A DNA stretch of 64,000 nucleotides from an uncultured Maribacter sp. (GTDB lineage: Bacteria; Bacteroidota; Bacteroidia; Flavobacteriales; Flavobacteriaceae), in assembly GCF_947500985.1 (NCBI RefSeq), contig NZ_CANMTX010000009.1, positions 1 to 64,000 on the forward strand, given 5' to 3'. Within the stretch, counting starts at the first letter, position 1, and every line of letters starts with the position of its first letter. The position numbers and the translations under genes are program-made. Positions 59,365 to 64,000 of the stretch are shown in pieces. Under the pieces are notes generated by a model that worked only from the letters and a program-made list of their open reading frames with translations, was not told the origin of the DNA and made no database searches.

Positions 59365-61098
59365 ATGGAAACAGTAAAAGAGAAGAAAAAAGGTACAGAT
59401 TCCAAGAAAACTATTAAGATTTCTGGAGCAGAGGCAATAATTCATTGTTTGTTGGCCGAAGGGGTCGAAACAATGTATGGCTACCCTGGTGGCGCAATTA
59501 TGCCCGTCTACGATGAACTATATAAGTTTCAAGATAAGTTAACGCATATTCTTGCTAGACATGAACAGGGTGCTACGCATGCTGCTCAAGGGTATGCTCG
59601 TGTTTCAGGTAGAGTGGGTGTTGCAATAGCAACCTCTGGTCCTGGAGCAACAAATTTGGTGACAGGTCTTGCAGATGCGCAGATAGATTCAACTCCAATG
59701 GTTTGTATTACAGGTCAAGTTACTAGACAATTACTTGGTACCGATGCTTTTCAAGAAACTGATATTATTGGTATTTCTACTCCGGTAACGAAATGGAACT
59801 ATCAAATAACCGAAGCTTCTGAAATACCAGAAGTAATGGCGAAAGCATTTTACATTGCTAAATCTGGTAGGCCAGGTCCGGTATTAATTGATATTACTAA
59901 AAATGCACAAATAGATGCTTTCGATTTCTCTTATGAGAAATGTACAGCTGTTCGTAGTTATAAGCCGGTTCCAAAACCAAAAATAAGTGCTATTCAATCA
60001 GCTGCAGATTTAATCAACAGCGCCAAAAAACCATTCATTGTATGGGGGCAAGGTGTTATTCTTGGGAAAGCTGAGCAAGAGTTGAAAGCTTTAGTTGAAA
60101 AGTCGGGTATACCTGCAGCTTGGACTATTATGGGAGCTTCGGCTTTAGATACTTCTCATCCATTAAATGTAGGTATGGTAGGTATGCATGGTAATTATGG
60201 TCCTAACGTTTTGACCAATGAATGCGATTTACTAATTGCTATAGGTATGCGTTTTGATGATCGTGTAACTGGTAATTTAGATTTTTATGCAAAACAAGCT
60301 AAAGTAATTCACTTTGAAATTGACCCTGCTGAGATAAATAAGAATGTGCATGCAGATGTTGCGGTTTTAGGTAACTCAAAAGAAACTTTAGGGTTGTTAC
60401 TGCCACTAGTAAATGAAAATAAGCATGATGCTTGGCATAATATCTTCAAAGAGAAATATAAAATTGAGTTCGATACTATTATAAAAAATGATATTCATCC
60501 TACCAAAGAAGGTTTAACTATGGGCGAGGTGATTGAAGAAATTAATTTGGCTTCAAATAACAAAGCGGTTATCGTTTCTGACGTAGGTCAACATCAAATG
60601 ATTGCTTGTAGATATGCTAAATTCTCCCAGTCTAAAAGTAATATCACCTCTGGCGGATTAGGTACTATGGGTTTTGCTTTACCAGCAGCTATCGGTGCTA
60701 AAATGGGCGCTATGGATAGGGAAGTGGTTGCTATTATTGGCGATGGCGGTTATCAAATGACCATTCAAGAATTGGGTGTAATTTTTCAACATAAAGTACC
60801 TGTTAAGATTGTTGTTTTAAATAATGAGCATTTAGGAATGGTTCGCCAATGGCAAGAGTTGTTCTTTGAGAAAAGATATGCATCGACGGTTATGGTGAAT
60901 CCTGATTTTGTAAAAATTGCTGAAGGTTATAGTATTGAGGCAAAAAGAATTTCTGAGCGTAAAGATTTAAAATCTACCATTCAAGAAATGATGGCCTCTA
61001 AAGAACCTTATTTCTTAGAGGTTAAGGTAGAACAAGAAGACAACGTATTTCCAATGATACCTTCTGGAGCTTCGGTTTCTGATGTTAGATTGAAATAA
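59365..61098 (+). CDS. ilvB: Acetolactate synthase large subunit
   Basis: 577 residues. Three TPP-enzyme domains: GVETMYGYPGGAIMPVYDEL with the catalytic Glu in ILARHEQGATHAAQGYAR, a central FAD domain, and the TPP-binding segment IIGDGGYQMTIQELG...LNNEHLGMVRQWQ. It condenses pyruvate with pyruvate or 2-oxobutyrate. The N-terminus carries a Lys-rich extension (KEKKKGTDSKK). Confidence 0.96.
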   Translation: METVKEKKKGTDSKKTIKISGAEAIIHCLLAEGVETMYGYPGGAIMPVYDELYKFQDKLTHILARHEQGATHAAQGYARVSGRVGVAIATSGPGATNLVTGLADAQIDSTPMVCITGQVTRQLLGTDAFQETDIIGISTPVTKWNYQITEASEIPEVMAKAFYIAKSGRPGPVLIDITKNAQIDAFDFSYEKCTAVRSYKPVPKPKISAIQSAADLINSAKKPFIVWGQGVILGKAEQELKALVEKSGIPAAWTIMGASALDTSHPLNVGMVGMHGNYGPNVLTNECDLLIAIGMRFDDRVTGNLDFYAKQAKVIHFEIDPAEINKNVHADVAVLGNSKETLGLLLPLVNENKHDAWHNIFKEKYKIEFDTIIKNDIHPTKEGLTMGEVIEEINLASNNKAVIVSDVGQHQMIACRYAKFSQSKSNITSGGLGTMGFALPAAIGAKMGAMDREVVAIIGDGGYQMTIQELGVIFQHKVPVKIVVLNNEHLGMVRQWQELFFEKRYASTVMVNPDFVKIAEGYSIEAKRISERKDLKSTIQEMMASKEPYFLEVKVEQEDNVFPMIPSGASVSDVRLK

Positions 61099-61119
61099 AT
61101 AAGAGAAAAGAATAATCTC

Positions 61120-61698
61120 ATGAACGATACTAACATACAAGACATTCCAAAAATACATACGGAAATTACACGTAAATCTGAAGAGATAGGATTCACGATG
61201 CCGTCAGACTTGCACGTAGGTAGCTTTCTCAAGACCTTAATAGCTTCCAAGCCAAAAGGTAGATTTTTAGAAATTGGTACTGGTATTGGTCTTAGTCTTT
61301 CTTGGATGATAGAGGGTATGGATGCGGATTCTAAATTGATATCAGTAGATAACGACCCTGCGTTAATTTCTATCGTTACTAGTTATTTTGGTAGTGATGA
61401 TAGGGTTGAGGTTATTTGTCAAGATGGTACAGATTGGATAAAAGATTATTCAGGAGCAAAATTCGATTTGATTTTTGCCGATGCTTGGCCAGGTAAGTAT
61501 AGTGAAATTGATGAGGTTTTGGATTTACTTCAGGTTGGCGGATTTTACATTATCGATGATATGACTAAGCAACCCAATTGGCCAACCGGTCATGAAGATA
61601 ATGTTATTGAATTGACTGCATATTTAGAACAACGTGAAGATTTACAATTGACCAAAATGAATTGGTCTACTGGCTTAATAATGGCCGTAAAGAAGTAG
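61120..61698 (+). CDS. O-methyltransferase-like protein inside the ilv operon
   Basis: 192 residues, class I SAM-dependent methyltransferase. SAM site FLEIGTGIGLSLSWM (about 47-61), acidic residue in KLISVDNDPAL, then DLIFADAWPGKYSEIDEVL and GGFYIIDDM, close to the caffeoyl-CoA/catechol O-methyltransferase fold. It lies 21 bp after ilvB and 62 bp before ilvN, splitting the two acetolactate synthase subunit genes. Its substrate is unknown; a role in branched-chain metabolism is only suggested by position. Confidence 0.85.
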   Translation: MNDTNIQDIPKIHTEITRKSEEIGFTMPSDLHVGSFLKTLIASKPKGRFLEIGTGIGLSLSWMIEGMDADSKLISVDNDPALISIVTSYFGSDDRVEVICQDGTDWIKDYSGAKFDLIFADAWPGKYSEIDEVLDLLQVGGFYIIDDMTKQPNWPTGHEDNVIELTAYLEQREDLQLTKMNWSTGLIMAVKK

Positions 61699-61760
61699 TA
61701 AGGATAAATAATAATGACACCATAAAATCCTTTTTAAAAAGGAGTAGGTAATGAAAGCTT

Positions 61761-62279
61761 ATGGAAAATCAATGGTTTACAATATCAGTATATTCAGAAA
61801 ATAATGTTGGATTACTGAACAGGATTTCAGGTATATTTTTAAAGAGACATATAAATATTGAAAGTTTAAATGTATCTAAGTCAGAAATTGACGATGTTTC
61901 TAAATTTACGATAGTAGCATATACTACTGAAAAGTGGGTGCATAATATTGTCGGTCAAATAGAAAAACAAATTGAGGTTATAAAGGCATATTATCATACT
62001 GATGATGAAACTATTTATCAAGAATCAGTTTTGTTCAAAATAGCATCGGGACTTCTGTTTGACGAGCGTCAAATTCAGAACATCATAAAAGATAACAATG
62101 CACAGATTGTTACAGTATCAAGAGACTTTTTTGTAATCGCAAAAAGCGGTAGAAGAAATGAAATTGATGAAATGCATGATCAATTAAAACCTTATGGCAT
62201 TATGCAGTTCGTACGATCTGGCCGTATATCAGTTACTAAAGATGAAATGAAAATTTCAGCTATACTAAAAGAATTTTAA
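61761..62279 (+). CDS. ilvN: Acetolactate synthase small (regulatory) subunit
   Basis: 172 residues. N-terminal ACT domain (FTISVYSENNVGLLNRISGIFLKRHINIESLNV) with the valine-binding loop NVGLLNRI, and the C-terminal ALS_ss_C domain. It confers feedback control on IlvB. Confidence 0.94.
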   Translation: MENQWFTISVYSENNVGLLNRISGIFLKRHINIESLNVSKSEIDDVSKFTIVAYTTEKWVHNIVGQIEKQIEVIKAYYHTDDETIYQESVLFKIASGLLFDERQIQNIIKDNNAQIVTVSRDFFVIAKSGRRNEIDEMHDQLKPYGIMQFVRSGRISVTKDEMKISAILKEF

Positions 62280-62319
62280 ATAAATAATCTAAACAATAAT
62301 CAAATAAAGTAAATACAAA

Positions 62320-63795
62320 ATGGCCAATTATTTTAATACGCTATCATTAAGGGATAAATTAACGCAACTTGGAAAATGCCGCTTCATGGATTCGTCTGAG
62401 TTTGCAGATGGCGTAAATGCTTTAAAAGGCAAAAAAATTGTAATCGTAGGTTGTGGTGCTCAGGGTTTGAACCAAGGGTTGAACATGAGGGATTCTGGTT
62501 TAGATATCTCTTACACACTTCGTGATGCTGCAATAAAAGAAAAAAGACAATCTTTTGTAAATGCATCTGAAAACGGATTTACAGTTGGTACTTATCAAGA
62601 ATTAATACCTTCTGCTGATGTTGTAATAAACCTTACTCCAGATAAACAACATACTGCTGTTGTTAGTTCGGTAATGCCATTAATGAAAAAAGGTGCTACA
62701 CTTTCTTATTCTCACGGTTTTAATATTGTTGAAGAAGGTATGCAAATACGTGAAGATATCACGGTTATTATGGTTGCTCCAAAATGTCCGGGATCAGAAG
62801 TACGTGAAGAATATAAAAGAGGTTTTGGTGTACCAACATTAATTGCGGTTCACCCAGATAATGACCCTCAGGGTAAAGGATTAGAGCAGGCTAAAGCATA
62901 TGCTGTTGGTACTGGTGGCGATAGAGCAGGTGTATTAATGTCTTCTTTTGTAGCTGAAGTAAAATCAGATTTAATGGGCGAGCAAACTATACTTTGTGGT
63001 TTGTTACAAACAGGATCTATTCTTTGTTTTGACAAAATGATCGAAAAAGGAATTGATGCCGGTTATGCTTCTAAGTTAATCCAATACGGATGGGAAACTA
63101 TAACTGAAGGAATGAAGTATGGTGGTATTACACACATGATGGATCGTCTTACAAATCCTGCAAAAGTTAAAGCTTTTGAGCTTTCAGAAGAATTAAAAGA
63201 TATTATGCGTCCGTTGTTCCAAAAGCATATGGATGATATTATGACTGGTCATTTCTCAAAAACTATGATGGAAGATTGGGCAAATGATGATAAGAACTTA
63301 TTAACGTGGAGAGCTGCAACTGGTGAAACTGCTTTTGAGAAAACAGCTGCAGGTAGTCAAGAGATTACTGAGCAAGAGTTTTATGATAACGGTGTGTTAA
63401 TGGTAGCTATGGTAAGAGCTGGTGTAGAATTGGCTTTTGAGGCAATGACAGAATCTGGTATTATTGCTGAGTCTGCATACTATGAGTCTTTACACGAAAC
63501 TCCGTTAATTGCAAATACCATCGCTCGCAAGAAATTATTTGAAATGAACCGTGTTATTTCTGATACAGCTGAATATGGTTGCTATCTTTTTGATCATGCA
63601 TGTAAACCTTTATTGACTGACTTCATGAAGGGAATAGATACTGATGTAATTGGTACTAATTTCTCTGGCGATATTGATAATGACGTTGATAATGCACAGT
63701 TAATTGCTATAAATAAGGCATTACGTACGCATCCGGTAGAAATAGTTGGTACTCGTTTACGTGAGTCAATGACGGCAATGAAGCCTATCGTATAA
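62320..63795 (+). CDS. ilvC: Ketol-acid reductoisomerase (class II)
   Basis: 491 residues, the long class II form as in E. coli. [20 protein letters not shown] start, Rossmann GxGxxG in [16 protein letters not shown], and a duplicated C-terminal helical domain. It rearranges and reduces acetolactate with NADPH. Last complete gene of the operon in this window. Confidence 0.96.
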   Translation: MANYFNTLSLRDKLTQLGKCRFMDSSEFADGVNALKGKKIVIVGCGAQGLNQGLNMRDSGLDISYTLRDAAIKEKRQSFVNASENGFTVGTYQELIPSADVVINLTPDKQHTAVVSSVMPLMKKGATLSYSHGFNIVEEGMQIREDITVIMVAPKCPGSEVREEYKRGFGVPTLIAVHPDNDPQGKGLEQAKAYAVGTGGDRAGVLMSSFVAEVKSDLMGEQTILCGLLQTGSILCFDKMIEKGIDAGYASKLIQYGWETITEGMKYGGITHMMDRLTNPAKVKAFELSEELKDIMRPLFQKHMDDIMTGHFSKTMMEDWANDDKNLLTWRAATGETAFEKTAAGSQEITEQEFYDNGVLMVAMVRAGVELAFEAMTESGIIAESAYYESLHETPLIANTIARKKLFEMNRVISDTAEYGCYLFDHACKPLLTDFMKGIDTDVIGTNFSGDIDNDVDNAQLIAINKALRTHPVEIVGTRLRESMTAMKPIV

Positions 63796-63951
63796 AGTTA
63801 TAATCCTTTATAGCTATACCGATTGTCCGGTTGAGTACATTCTAAAAATTATCATTCTTCATTGGGTTGTAGTTTTAAAAGAAATGTTCTCAAGCGGACA
63901 ATTTAGGTTTTATGCGAGTTATAAGTTTTTTAATAACAGAATGCAAATAAT

Positions 63952-64000
63952 ATGAAAGGGATAAAGCCGACATATTTTCCAAAATTAGATGATGTCTTAC
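63952..64000 (+). CDS. ilvA: Probable threonine dehydratase, 5' end only
   Basis: Only 16 codons are visible (MKGIKPTYFPKLDDVL). A TYFPxLDDV-like start and the place after ilvC fit flavobacterial threonine dehydratase, which would supply 2-oxobutyrate to IlvB. The identity rests mainly on position. Confidence 0.55.
   Translation, partial: MKGIKPTYFPKLDDVL

Overview
The window is AT-rich DNA from a member of the Bacteroidota, most likely a marine Flavobacteriaceae. The evidence is a SusC/RagA-style TonB receptor paired with an HmuY-type lipoprotein, lipoproteins with Bacteroidota signal peptides, DUF6607/DUF6952-type flavobacterial proteins, a RibBA with a degenerate GTP-cyclohydrolase half, and TAnnTTTG-type -7 elements. 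The genus cannot be fixed from the sequence alone.

Region 1 (about 1-11200) is a mobile cassette array and the most interesting part. Eleven copies of a large imperfect palindrome (nine long, 183-190 bp; two short, 125-127 bp) separate eleven complete cassettes plus one cut by the window edge. Most cassettes carry one gene, or one compact group, always on the minus strand and ending at or inside the repeat. Three cassettes have no convincing gene but share a degenerate repeat. Each cassette carries an 8-10 bp sequence at one end that is exactly complementary to its other end (11 of 11), and this sequence differs between neighbouring cassettes. That is the signature of attC-bounded integron cassettes, and the repeat ends (AACAA...CGTT read on the coding strand) also look like attC. 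The array stops at an attI-like junction next to a tyrosine recombinase (10042-11169). This recombinase lacks the IntI-specific insertion, has an extra ~100-residue N-terminal domain, and is codirectional with the cassettes. I read this as an integron-like system driven by a Xer/phage-type recombinase instead of IntI. Cassette contents include an EF-Tu domain-3-like protein, an amidase, a pseudopilin-like plus membrane protein pair, a DUF6000-like protein, a NucS-like nuclease, a HEPN-like protein beside a tRNA-like element, and several unknowns.

Region 2 (11250-22700) is chromosomal. It holds a probable iron/haem acquisition locus: a TonB receptor and an HmuY-like lipoprotein run leftward. 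DUF6607, ankyrin-repeat, DUF2271 and PepSY-flavodoxin-reductase genes run rightward. Fur-box-like palindromes lie between the two arms. A Fur/Zur-family repressor and a heavy-metal P-type ATPase follow.

Region 3 (23000-53500) is housekeeping: aspartoacylase-like hydrolase, a frameshifted DUF255 thioredoxin-like protein, TSUP permease, DegT aminotransferase, RibBA, an LptF/G-LolA-FtsK-DgkA-Tpx run, a peroxiredoxin-thioredoxin-DUF6952 operon, NhaC, a methionine gamma-lyase-like enzyme with a divergent Lrp regulator, dihydrolipoyl dehydrogenase, TilS-DsbD, penicillin acylase-ComM, M20 peptidase and small membrane proteins.

Region 4 (53700-64000) holds a 5-oxoprolinase operon (an Nramp-fold transporter with altered metal motifs plus pxpABC) and the branched-chain amino-acid operon ilvD-ilvB-methyltransferase-ilvN-ilvC, followed by the start of a probable ilvA.
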